This document shows, piece by piece, positions 1 to 10,206 of a stretch of DNA of 31,183 nt. Source of the DNA: Conoideocrella luteorostrata (lineage: Eukaryota > Ascomycota > Sordariomycetes > Hypocreales > Clavicipitaceae); the NCBI GenBank assembly GCA_032433595.1, contig JASWJB010000420.1, positions 1-31,183 on the forward strand, written 5' to 3'. The position numbers and the translations under genes were made by a program. The notes beneath the pieces are model-generated. The model did not search any database and had not been told where the DNA came from. It was given only the letters and a program-made list of their open reading frames with translations. The stretch's first letter is position 1, and each line of letters begins with the position of its first letter.

Positions 1-697
1 TGTATATAAATGACTGATCTAATTCGTCTCTGGTTTACATATTGGGCGAACTCACGTTAGGATACGGTTTCGGCACGGAGGCTGGCTTGCCTTGGTTGGG
101 GGGTTTTTTCTTGTTTGGATGAATTATACCCTGGGGAATGCTGTCATCTATCAAATCGATTATTCATATTTTATCTTCATAGTGTACATATGGAGTCATA
201 ATGAAACCATGTTCATACAACAATGACATCACAGTACAAAATGCGTATTGGCAAACATTGATCTGGTAAGAGGTGTGTGATCTGGCACTGCCTGCAGCAA
301 CCTTTAGATTAGGAGCTACCGAAGTCTTCCGCTCTTCATGCCACTCGAGTACTCGGACAATTCACATTCTCCTTTAAGCCTTAGATCATACCCTCCGTAA
401 ACAACCACGGCCTTCCAATCGGGGGACTCGGTGCCTGTCCTGGGGGCAACAACATGCTTGTCTATTCATGGATATCGTAACGGAGATTTACCACACCAAA
501 TCATATTTCAACCAAAATTACTGCATTTCCATACCCAACAAAAGCCAAATCCTACTCTCGTGTGCGTGTCGCACGGCCCATGCGGTCATGGCAGCGAATC
601 CCAAGTTCTCGACCCCATTCATCATCAGAGCTTAATTTCCCACCACTCCCAGACGACCCAGAAACTTGCATCATGCTCAACTAGGTGCCCATCACCC
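1..697. other. intergenic, no supported gene
   Basis: No reading frame in this stretch looks like a conserved protein. The two plus-strand frames that cross 431-1097 are rich in Pro, His, Ser and Thr and overlap the 3' end of the dehydrogenase on the other strand, so I treat them as chance frames. The part just left of 698 should hold the 3' UTR of that gene. Confidence 0.5.
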
Positions 698-1663
698 TCA
701 CCATGCAGAGCATACATCTGCCTCAATCCTCTCAAACACACCCACGCCCTGCGCACCCAGAGCCGTGGCCACCCCCACCGCCGCGGCGCCCGCCCTCCTC
801 ATCCGACCATATCCAAGACCGTCGCTCACGCCGCCCACGCCCAAAACCACAACGTGCCGCAAAGCCTCCCTCCCATCCAACAACCTCCTCAAAGTAGCTA
901 CGTTCCCAACCGCCAAGGCATGTAGACTCGCCCCGGCCAGACCGCCCAGTCCGTCTGCCGACGGCAAGGCCATCTCCCCATCGTTGTTGAGCGCCATACA
1001 GCCACCCAGTGTGTTTGTGGCGGTTAGAAAGCTAACTTTTGAGGACGACCCCTCCAGCGTAGAGATCAAACTCGAAAACTGGTCAGAGTACGTATAAGGC
1101 GGTACCTTGATGCCGATTGGAATGGCGGAAGGGGCGGGCAATTCGTCGAGATATCTTGTCAGGGATGCGGAGTTGTGCGCCGGAGGAGGCGAGTCTGGTA
1201 TGTTCGGGCAGCTGAGGTTGATTTCCATGGCCAACGGAAAGACGATTTTGGCAGAGGCATCTACGATCAGGGCGTAGCACTCTGCGACGGAGGACGGCGT
1301 GCCCGTGACGCTGATGATGGCCGTCTTGGAGTGTGATTTTGCGGAGAGCGCCGTGTGAGAGAGTTGCTCCAGCACTGCGAGGTAGTACTCTAGGCGGCGG
1401 GGGCTGTAGCCGAAATTATTCACGCTGGTGACGGGCTTGGAGGGGTGGTGGGTGTTCTCGACTGGTGCGTGGGTAGCAGGGTCAAGAAATCGGTGCCGGT
1501 GGATGGCATCATCGTGGGGGAACCCGTCAATCAGGCTTGTGCGCGTGGTGATTGCGCCGATGGATGGGCTTTCAAGCAGGGCCGCGAGGTCGGCCTCGGT
1601 GGTTGCCCAAGGGCAGGCGGTGTTGAAGAGTGGCGGGTGGAGGGACAGTCTGGGTGGGGGCAT
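698..1663 (-). CDS. class 1A-type dihydroorotate dehydrogenase (fumarate-type)
   Basis: Single-exon protein of 321 aa, the usual length for cytosolic class 1A dihydroorotate dehydrogenases, which oxidise dihydroorotate to orotate with FMN and pass electrons to fumarate. The FMN-barrel signatures appear in order: an FNTACPWATT N-terminal strand (13-22), TTRTS (39-43), VNNFGYSP (81-88), NLSCPN with the presumed catalytic-base Cys152, IKVPPY (185-190), TNTLG (216-220), DGLGGLAG (237-244) and GVGGVSDG (275-282), the phosphate-binding end. There is no mitochondrial presequence or N-terminal membrane helix, so it is not the class 2 enzyme that normally serves pyrimidine synthesis in filamentous fungi. 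It is probably a second, cytosolic paralogue. The Lys of the bacterial TKSST motif appears to be replaced (TTRTS). The start is the first ATG, at the correct distance from the first strand. Confidence 0.88.
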   Translation of the reverse strand: MPPPRLSLHPPLFNTACPWATTEADLAALLESPSIGAITTRTSLIDGFPHDDAIHRHRFLDPATHAPVENTHHPSKPVTSVNNFGYSPRRLEYYLAVLEQLSHTALSAKSHSKTAIISVTGTPSSVAECYALIVDASAKIVFPLAMEINLSCPNIPDSPPPAHNSASLTRYLDELPAPSAIPIGIKVPPYTYSDQFSSLISTLEGSSSKVSFLTATNTLGGCMALNNDGEMALPSADGLGGLAGASLHALAVGNVATLRRLLDGREALRHVVVLGVGGVSDGLGYGRMRRAGAAAVGVATALGAQGVGVFERIEADVCSAW

Positions 1664-2120
1664 GCTCTTGGTTGTTGGGGTTTTATTTTATTTTTATTAT
1701 TTAATTGTGTCACTTGCAGTTGGGCGAGGCCTTGTGGACCATGAGCAAAGCACTGGTTGTTGAAGATTGTAAAAGTTGTAAGTTGGCGAGGTGAGATGAG
1801 ATGAGACGGTGAGCAACGAAAATAGGTGGCGGTCGCAGTTGAAGCGGGGCATGGGCAAGGCATATCGATCACACAAGACGACAATGCTACGGCATCCCTT
1901 GAAAAGTGCTTTCAATGAACACCATTCGTGCTCTTTATGTGAGAGTTGACTAAATCCAGGGGAGCAGTCCTCTCTCCCTTTCAACCGGGCAATAAATCAC
2001 ACGCAGAGAATTTCTCAGATCCCGCTCCCTATTACACCAATCATCCCGACAAGCCGTAACTCTTAGAAAACCAACAGTTACACAAGATCGCATATCTTAT
2101 ACCACCCCGGCGCTCCCTCT
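1664..2120. other. intergenic: dehydrogenase promoter and GFA gene 3' end
   Basis: About 460 bases between two minus-strand genes. A T/A-rich run (1681-1705) lies just upstream of the dehydrogenase ATG. The minus-strand frames here (around 1531-1984) have no recognisable protein character. I see no RNA gene or repeat. Confidence 0.4.
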
Positions 2121-3184
2121 TCAAGGATCCAGCACGTAGTCCTCATCCCCGTAATCATTTTTGTCAATCGTCAGGGACGGGATATCCACGCCCTCCATGC
2201 AGCGGACGTTCAAGGGCTTCATCTGTATGTTCTTGTAGTACACAGACAGGACGTGCTCCTTCCTCTCCGGCGGCACCTTATCGAACACGCTGAGAGGCGG
2301 GCCGTACACGGTTGCGAAAACAAACACGCCGCATGTTTTGCAGTGATGGTCTCCGCCGAATTTCTTGCCAAACTGGTATTCTGTGGTGTGGTCCCCGCCG
2401 TGAATGCGCACCTGGTCTTTGCTGGGGTACACGCCGATATATGCTTTCTGTTTGGCTGTGTGTCAGTAAAAAGGAACTGCCGGCCGGATGGATTGCGCAA
2501 TTACCCTGATGCATGAACTGCAGTTGTCCTGCTTGACGTCCTGTTCGGTAATGGGCGTGAGCAGCTCGCATTGGACGCTGCCGCAGTGACAAGCGAATAA
2601 ATGCTGCGCTGTAGCTTCTGAGCTATCCCCAGGCAGCGACTCGATCGTCCGCTGCGGCTCATCGACATGGATGAGCGTCGTGTTTTCTCTGCACATCATC
2701 AGCATGCACAACGGTCTGATACTAAACCCCGTGTGTTCCCGCGCTTACGCACTCCAGCCGAAAGGGATTGACTTCTCGAACAGCAAGCAGATTGATCGCT
2801 ACTTGACCCTTCATCGGTCCGGCGAGATGCTCGCCCGTGATGCCGGTGGCGCATCTGCCGCAGAACTATTTTGTGGTAGATGTTTAATCTTGCGGTCTCT
2901 TTTCCATCGCCTGAGTAGCCCGGTTTGAGGGCGGGACAGCTTCACCTCCACATGGATTTGTAACAGACCTTGTGTCGTAACGAAGCGGACTCGTAGGTGG
3001 CGAGCAGGCCGTCATCGCGGGTGATTCTGTAGCTGTCCTCGGCGGGCACGATCCATAGATAGCCTTTCTTCTGGCAGAGACTGCAGTCGCATGCGGTGGC
3101 TTGTGTGATCTCGGGGACGTTGAGGTCGAAGCGGAAGGCTCCGCAGTGGCAGTAGCCGTGGTAGTGGGTTAGGGCTGCGGCCAT
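2121..3184 (-). CDS. tandem GFA/CENP-V (DUF636, Mss4-like) zinc protein, four exons
   Basis: Proposed exons 3184-2969, 2865-2749, 2651-2505 and 2447-2121 give 268 aa. The first GFA domain has its zinc ligands at CHC (12-14), CDCSLC (32-37) and FCGRC (73-77). The second has CHCG (132-135), DNCSSC (153-158) and HCKTC (195-199). This is the two-domain fungal member of the glutathione-dependent formaldehyde-activating (GFA) superfamily, which binds structural zinc; enzyme activity is unproven for most members. In domain 2 the first Cys of the C-x-C-x2-C motif is replaced by Asp, so one zinc site may be altered. The first and last introns are supported by frame and by the family motif running straight across them. 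The third exon's 5' boundary (2651) is the least certain, as several AGs lie nearby. Start is the first ATG before the CHC motif. Confidence 0.75.
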
Positions 3185-3953
3185 GGCGGCTTAAGTGCCC
3201 TTTGGGTCGGGGCTTGGATGGTTGTGATGATGTTTTGTTGTGGGAGTGAAGTGAGTGTGTGAGTGTGAGTGAGAGCGAGGAAGCGCGCGCGTGTGTGAGA
3301 CAGAGAAAAAGAGGTTATAATCAAGTGCGGGGTAATCAATCTAAGTGATATTCATTCATGTTACCGAATGCTCCGAGATGTAGATGTCGCTTCGACGGAT
3401 TGAAGGGGTCTTAATGAAGAGTCCTAGTCAACTATTTAGTGCTTACTTATGGAGCGAGGGTGGCTATAACGAAAAGGTATCTTCGGGACAGCCACGCCTC
3501 TTTGCCTTGACTGGCTCAGTCTTGACGAGTCTTCAAACGCATCTTAGTTTTAGTTAGGTCTAGACGCAACACAGCTGCTTTGGGGACTTCAGAGCTCGCG
3601 TCCCGTGCTATATCAATAATCTCAAGGTTCCTTGAGGCGTGTTCAGAAGATTGAGTCTGCGTAAAATATCATGCCCTGGCGTACATTGACGGGGATACGC
3701 AGATAGCAATCATCAGAGTAATATGACGGAATGTGCATATACATATACATATATTGCTGAATGCTCTTGAGTACAGTTTACGCAGACCGGCTTAATGTGC
3801 GGACGAGGCGTCTGCAGCGTTGCTGCTCCCCGCGTTCACAATTCTCTTTGGCGCAGTCACTATTAACTCCTTTTTTTTTCCCGCCAGGTCGTGCTCTCGC
3901 TCTTAATAAACACACATAAATAGCATCGCTTCAAGTTTACCAAACGTACATGA
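3185..3953. other. intergenic between GFA gene and OPT gene
   Basis: About 770 bases without a supported gene. The left part is the GFA promoter with a GTGAGT-rich tract. The rest shows a short CATATA run near 3737-3755 and a T9 run near 3870, but no protein-like frame or tRNA. Confidence 0.45.
3240..3306. repeat. GTGAGT/GTGTGAG-type low-complexity tract
   Basis: Imperfect short tandem repeats of GTGAGT, GTGTGA and GCGCGC, followed by GAGACAGAG, lie about 60-120 bases upstream of the GFA start codon. On the transcribed strand this reads as a CT/CA-rich tract, as is common in fungal core promoters and 5' UTRs. Confidence 0.55.
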
Positions 3954-6502
3954 TTATTCCCCCTTTGACGGAGTTTTAAAACAGTAATCCACAAATCCTG
4001 TGTCGGTCTTGCCCCAGTAATTCGCTACAAAAAGAAGATGGTAAGCTAATGCAAATAACATTCAAAGTAGATGCATGCATCTATATGACGCTAACGAGGG
4101 GGGGTGAAGGGGGGCAAACTTACGAAATTTGACGGCAGCACCACTCGCTCCGAGCACCGCAAAGGACAAGATGAAGACCATGATGGAGGTCCCGCCGTCC
4201 AACGCCGCTGAGACCAGGTAATTGTACCGCACAAAGATGTTGGGATACCTCCGGCGGACAAACCACTGCGAGGTGAAACCCATGATGAAGAACATCATGA
4301 TGGACGAGTTGATGCCCACGTTCAGGTAGCACATGTAGAAGAAGATGATGGGCGTGTTGACGTGATGCATGCCCAGCTTGGGCCACTTGCGATGGGCGAG
4401 ATAGCCGGGCAGCGGTGCGAGGAAGCCCAGCAGCATGGATAGAGGAACCCATTGATACTTGCCGCCAACGCTGAAGAGTTCGTGCGGCAGGCCGCCAAAG
4501 GTGACGGACTGGGCATTGAACTGCTGAGCCTGCCAGCCTGACCAGATGTTGGTGCCTTGCACGCTGCGCAGAATGTCGAACTGGTTGTCGATGATGCTGT
4601 TGGCCATGATGAGGTTGAATACGGCGCCAACCAACGTGCCGATCATCTGCATGGAAAAGGTTACACGGGGTGCCAAGTGACCGTATTGCCCAAACTTGAG
4701 ATCTTGCGCCAGCAGCTTGCCCTGCAGCAGGGCATTGTAGCCGTACAGCGAGAAGTACATGTTGGCGACGGGGTATCCCGGTCGAAGGTAGCCCCCAATC
4801 ATCTGGACGATGGATTGGATCGTGAAGGGCACACCCGTAATGCCCTGCAGAGAGCCAAGAACGACGAGGAGGCTGTAGCCGACAATACAAGAAATGAAAA
4901 ACGCCCACCAGGGAAGACCACTGTTAGATTGGTAGATAATGACGAGTCCGACAGCAAGAGACAAGACGAGGATGATGCCGTACCACCAGTCGGGACACGG
5001 CTTGTACTTCTGGATTAGAACGTAATGGGGGTCGTAGTGTGGCTTCATCTCATCTGGCTCCGAGCTGCTCGCCAACGGATGACGAAGTCGGCTCGGAAGG
5101 TTCCGAGCAGCATTGAAAAGGTTCTTCGGGTGCAAAAATGCAAATGCGACTTTGGTCTCGGTAGGATACCACAGGACCAGGTGCACGACAGCGGCAGCAA
5201 TGCACATGTTTGTCAAAAGCACATTGAGAACATTAGAGGAGGCGAAAGCAGGCAATCCGAGCAGCTCGACGGCGCTCATGTCAATCTTGCCATCCGGCCC
5301 AATAGCTGCCGTCTGGTTCCACTGTACGGCTTCCTCGGGTGTCGACGTGTTCGAGAAGATGAGCTGCGAAAGAAAGGGATACCTCTGGGCGTCCCAGATG
5401 TTCTGGTAGTAGACGCCGCAGAAAAGAACGATGCAGCAGCAGATCCCGATTCCTTGGCTGATGAGACTGCTGACGGGGAAGTACAGGGGCGAAAGACCAC
5501 CCGAGATATACTGCCAGTCGAAGCAGAGAGAAAAAAGACCCAGGCCTTCGTTGCCCTCGGCCCCACCAAATAGGTTTGTGAAGACACGGCTGCTGCGGTT
5601 CGACAAGCAGAAGATGCTTACTCCGGTGAGAAGGGGGCAGATCCACTGCGGGAAGAGCTCCCAGACGAAGATGCCCATGGCAACGTAGATGAAGACGCGA
5701 AGAGGCTTCCGGTTACTGGCCTCGCGGCGGTGGAGGCTCTCTAACATAGAGTTGATGGGCAGGTTGGCAGGCCACAGCATGGCGCTAGGGTACACCATGG
5801 TCCGCCGCATCAATCCCGCCATGCCATATCCAAGAAATTGCGAAGATATCAACATGAAGAATGTCAGGGCTAAGCTCACTCTGTTGTTGTAATAAAGACG
5901 TTGGGTGGAGACGATTTCGAGTCCCAGAGCCGCACCGCTGGCCGAATTGGCCATGATTGTGATGGCGAGGTGCTCTTTGATGTTGAACGGTCCGGGGTTG
6001 AGAAACCTGCCGATGCGGCCTTTGCGCGGGATGCCCAGCGCCATGGCCTCGCCGAGCAGGAACGCGATGATGGCGATGAATGCCGTGGGAATCGAAATGG
6101 CTTGGGGCTTGAAGTAATAAATGCCGGACAGCACGCCGCCAAAGATGGACAGTCCAAGACCTGATCAATTTTCATGCCGCGTAAGACGAAGAAGATCTTT
6201 TCAATTGAATTATCGGGCGAGCAAGAAGCAATGGAGCTGGGCATACCTATAAACATGGAGCGAAAGGTGATTGCTGGTAGGTTAGGGTCATCCTGGAGAT
6301 GGATAGAGTGCGTGATAACGTCGAACTCCGTCGCAGGTTTGGTGAGATCATAGCTGGCACCGCTAGAAACGTCGACCGTCTCAATGTCTATGGGCTCAAA
6401 TTTGACTTTGGCCGGTTCGCTACTGATATTGCTGGTAGCCTGGTGAATGGCCGGCGTCGGGCCATCGCCATCGCCATCGCCAGACTTCGTTGTCATTGCC
6501 AT
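3954..6502 (-). CDS. OPT-family oligopeptide transporter, three exons
   Basis: Exons 6502-6247, 6160-4124 and 4024-3954 splice in frame (introns of 86 and 99 nt) to 787 aa, a typical length for fungal small-oligopeptide transporters. These proton-coupled plasma-membrane carriers import tetra- and pentapeptides. A polar N-terminal tail (to about 75) is followed by many hydrophobic spans. The first intron falls inside the conserved first-span motif, which reads FIGLGLSIFGG once spliced, then YYFKPQ. NPGPFNIKEH (140-149) is the family hallmark. The last exon adds 24 residues beginning FPNYWG, the expected OPT C-terminus. Around residue 580 the usual K-I-P-P-R loop reads HLAPR. The start is the ATG that opens the polar tail; no better one is seen. 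The neighbours suggest no operon-like link. Confidence 0.93.
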
Positions 6503-7534
6503 TGGGGTAGCTCAGCTTGGGAAATTTGCGGATTGAGCGATGGAGCGGGCGAGCGTGGATGGCACGACGGCAATGTCGATGGAAACGGGAGCGGAAGCGG
6601 GAGCGCGCATCTCATATAGTATCGAGTCTGTCTGTACCACGACATCGGAGACAGCTGGGGAGAGCTGAACATGAATGCATTACCCCGCCCAAGATATCTG
6701 AGTAGAAGGTACTCCGTAGTCAATTAGAGAAAAGCTACGGGCGTACAATACAACTGGGGACGGATCTTGTCCTATCGGCTGCGGATGGCGTCCCCAGACC
6801 CGGCAGCCCATCCAATGCAGCGTTCGGGGTGTTGGTCGTTTGTGTTGCGTTTAGTCGAAGCATGGCGCCGCTAGTGCGACGGTGTGCAGCGTGGTGATTG
6901 GCATGATGGGACGGACAATAGGGCAATACATGCTAGTAGGTGCCGACTAGATGCTAAAAGGGGGCTGACGTGACAATACTAGGCCAACAGGAGCGACAAT
7001 GCATGCACAATACTAGTATACCATAATACTGCGAATGCACGAGACGCTTCCCACTTTCGAGAAGAGCGTGACAGTCTGCTATGCGCTAATCAGTCGGGGC
7101 CCATCACCTCCATTACCCTTTTCGGCAAAATATTGCGCCATGGATGTTCAGAGTAACTACTCTCTCTCGCTCTGGCGTTGGTCTCGTTCTGTTCGGACGC
7201 GCGCATGACCTGCATTATACAGGACTGTACGGCATCGAATGCCAGCAATCTCGACCTTGCCAAGCACCGCCACGGCAAATTCGTTTGATCAAACAGTTCC
7301 TCGCGCTGGGTTTCTCATTATTGTGCTCTGTTATGAAGAGACGCCAAATATAGATATTAGTAATATTGGACCACCGTAAGTAAACCCCTGCACTTTTTCG
7401 CAGCTGGTTCAGCCTGGCGTTGGGGTAATATGAGTGAAGGCGGCAGGCACCCGGACCAGTTTGGCCGTTGGGGGCCAATTGAATGCTCTGCGGCAGTCAA
7501 GCGCCCCACCCAGTCTCACCCAATCTCACTCAGA

Positions 7535-7576
7535 TACTCCGTAGTGTGCATTTCAATTAGTTATTTGTACGGAGTA
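7535..7576. repeat. inverted pair of the TACTCCGTA nonamer
   Basis: TACTCCGTA at 7535-7543 and its complement TACGGAGTA at 7568-7576 are separated by 24 bases, so they can form a 9-bp stem. They are two of at least ten perfect copies in the window. Others are at 6710, 15658, 16326, 18319, 21786, 24486, 24661 and 24668 (start positions). Confidence 0.7.
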
Positions 7577-7749
7577 CCAAAAAAACTGCTTTAACCACGG
7601 CGCGACTTAACTGCTTGCAGCGCTGAGAACGATCTTCAAAAATACACAGTTAAAGCAACGAAATTGCACTGCAGCATTACAGTGTACCTACGATTCTATC
7701 TCTATGGCATTTCGAACACCAAAAATTTTTTTACAAAAACAAAAGCATC

Positions 7750-7756
7750 AAAAAAA
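7750..7756 (-). terminator. RNA polymerase III terminator of tRNA-Asp
   Basis: Seven consecutive T on the minus strand begin five bases after the tRNA discriminator, the usual Pol III stop signal. A second T-rich run follows within about 35 bases. Confidence 0.75.
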
Positions 7757-7761
7757 TTGGT

Positions 7762-7833
7762 CTCTCCCGCCGGGAATTGAACCCGGGTCTCAAGCGTGAC
7801 AAGCTCGCATACTGACCACTATACTACGGAAGA
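7762..7833 (-). tRNA. tRNA-Asp, anticodon GTC
   Basis: A 72-nt cloverleaf without an intron. The 7-bp acceptor stem is TCTTCCG paired with CGGGAGA, with one G-T pair. The D arm holds the A-box sequence TAGTATAGTGGT. The anticodon stem CGAGC/GCTTG carries loop TTGTCAC, giving anticodon GTC (Asp). The T arm CCGGG-TTCAATT-CCCGG holds the B box, and the discriminator is G, as expected for Asp. A T7 stop follows at once. Confidence 0.95.
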
Positions 7834-10206
7834 TATAATGACTTTTGCAGTCATCGTAGTGTGATGTTACGATGTCGAGTGGCAAGGTTATTATATTTAT
7901 AAAGTCCTCTTGCAAAAGCAGGGTTGAAAAATTATCACAACTCTACACCAGTGAATTAAATAATCATGCTCGTGGTGTCGTCGGTATAGTACACGGATAT
8001 TCCGCCTTTGCATGCACTCTCATTTCCTTTGTTGTGTCTGTACATTAGATTTTCACTCGCCATGAAAACTTAATTGCCTGGGGCGTTCAGTGCCAGGTAA
8101 CAGACAATCGGCAACTCCAACCTCCCGCTCGCACCTCTTGCTGTATCACGTATAACACAGCGTCAAAGAATGAATCGTATTTGCAACGCGAAATGCGCTC
8201 CTGAGCACATTTATCTGATATGACCAAGTTCTTAGGGTATCTGGCCAGCTAGTAATGATCTACAAGAAGAGGTCGCATTCCTTGATGATGAGACAGAAAT
8301 GCAAACAGGATTTCCCACTAAATTAGTAACCGTAGCTTCTCATATTGTGACATGGCGCCTACCTGTTTCTTACTAAGAGGAAAAGTCACGACGAAATCTG
8401 CATAAATAGCCCGCTATTGTAACTACATGGGCAGAGTCATCCAATAATCCCGTCCAGTCGGTACACAGAAGCACCATCTCCTTGTTTTAAGTAGAGCATG
8501 GGAATGATGATCCAGGCGTTTGTGGTAAGACATCAAGCCACGTTATGAGACGAGGGCGAACACGGCGTCTGCGCACACAAATACGCCTGCAATACGGCGT
8601 CACTCCAAGGGCAATAATAATCTTACCAAGGCAATAATCGCAATGCCTGATATATAATTCCTTGGGAACAGTACAGGTCATTCTACAGGTAGGCATCATA
8701 ACAGATAATTGGAAAGTGGTTTAAGAACCTACGCAAATGTTGAAATGGAGGACCACGAGCCTCGTTGCCGAACTGTCTGAGAGCGTCGCACTGAATTGTC
8801 GCAGATTAGAATTATACTGTTTGCAGAGTTTCAATCGCTGTGGTTGACACCGCATTTTCTAGGCTTCGCGAGTTGCAACTCTCGGTCTGCACTGGATTAT
8901 TGCTGCGTAGGATGTAGTGGACACAAAAGTAACCTCTGTCCCAAGCTAATCTTTTGTATTGTAAAATCTACGTAGAACATTGTGACGAATACAGATCCCT
9001 GAGGAGGAGGTGGGCAAGACGAAGACTTAAGGTGTTGTTTCTATCATGCGCAAAATGGGCCCGATGTTCGTACTAGCTACAAAGCACTGCGGCATCGATA
9101 TCAGTCCCGTTTTACATGTTTTCCAATATCTCCAGGCTTCTCTTTACGTTTTGAATCAGTCTGGAAACTCATTGCCTCCAACAGCCGAATTCCTGGCGCA
9201 TCTATCGTGCAGCTGAACCAGCTAAGTGTCTGACGACGGACTTACACGATGACGATGGCCTATGCATATGTTCTGTGTCCAAGCCTAGAACCCAATATAT
9301 GAAATTATTAGATATGACTCAAACAATGAGGCGCACTCGAGAAGGTCATGCATCAAGAATCAAAATACCAGCGACGATAGTGCAGCGAGCAGTGCAGGTC
9401 GGAGGGGCACAAACGGCAGCATTGTTGGTGAGAACAACCGCCTTTCACGTCATCGATAGAGAGGCGATGACTGATCCAGTGTCCAATCCTGGCGTCCATT
9501 AAGCCTAGCGCCATCGTGTACTTGCACACAGTAACTTGGGTTTTTTTTTTTTTTTTTTTCATGATCAACCCTACGGGTTGCCTGTCGGCAGTTGACTAGT
9601 TGAGACTTCCCGGTCCTCCAAACTCCCAGCTTGCCACGCCTCGGAAATCCGGGGGAGCACAAAGCACCCACCTATGGCTCTCGGAATTTCCGTCGCGGCA
9701 ACCATCACCGTCTTCACAGATTCACATTGGTACGAATTCGCAAATTGCCATACCATATCTTGTGTCAACGAGCCTGCACAGCAAAAGATCACATGGCCAT
9801 TTCTTACGTCCCGTGCAGGCCCTCCGTGTGTTCACGCTCAATGCCACAACCAGTTTGAGTGGGCCCGGCAGGATATGTTGGTTCATCAACACAAATCAGT
9901 GTTAGTATTACAATATTTAGAGATGGACCAAACAGAAAAGAAACCAACGGCATCGCCACATTCGGGGTTCCGTATGGCTACATCACAAAAACGTAGCTGC
10001 GTGAGACAGCCTCGGCAAATCCTACTTGCCGTCTTCGCCAAAGCTACCTAGTCTATATTTCATAAATTGCATAAGATGTGGCCATGTCTACATACTTTCA
10101 ATCTCAGTCTCATCATAATCATCACCATCACATTGATTGATGCCTCACCTCAGTTTCAGACAAATCCCTTGCCAGCTTCTCTTGAAACATTAAACTCATT
10201 CAAAAC
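7834..10206. other. gene-poor stretch, no supported gene
   Basis: About 2.4 kb between the tRNA and the lyase-like gene. All frames are short (at most 125 codons), with odd composition and no family resemblance. I find no tRNA, 5S gene, terminal repeats or transposase-like frame. The only landmark is a T19 run at 9541-9559. The right end (about 9950-10206) must hold the lyase promoter; stretches near 10100-10190 are pyrimidine-rich. Confidence 0.5.
9541..9559. repeat. T19 homopolymer
   Basis: Nineteen consecutive T on the plus strand (A19 on the minus strand). A retroposed poly-A tail was considered, but no element body or target duplication is recognisable on either side. Confidence 0.8.

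Larger units (their letters stand above)
6503..7761. other. intergenic: OPT promoter, tRNA 3' flank, repeated nonamers
   Basis: About 1.26 kb with no supported protein gene. The OPT 5' flank holds GGGAGCGGAAGCGGGAGCG-type low complexity near 6580-6606 and a TACTCCGTA nonamer at 6710-6718. Two more copies in opposite orientation lie at 7535-7576. Short frames here have no recognisable content. Confidence 0.45.

Noticed and set aside
431..1097. Two overlapping plus-strand frames (164 and 143 codons)
   Set aside because: Pro/His/Ser-rich frames lying partly antisense to the dehydrogenase; no family resemblance.
4557..5573. Plus-strand frames of 153 and 182 codons
   Set aside because: Antisense shadows of the well-supported OPT transporter exon.
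9541..9559. Poly-A tail of a retroposed element
   Set aside because: No element body, promoter boxes or target-site duplication could be recognised.
9275..10051. Several plus-strand frames of 75-125 codons before the lyase-like gene
   Set aside because: Overlap one another in different frames, odd composition, no motifs, no splice partners.
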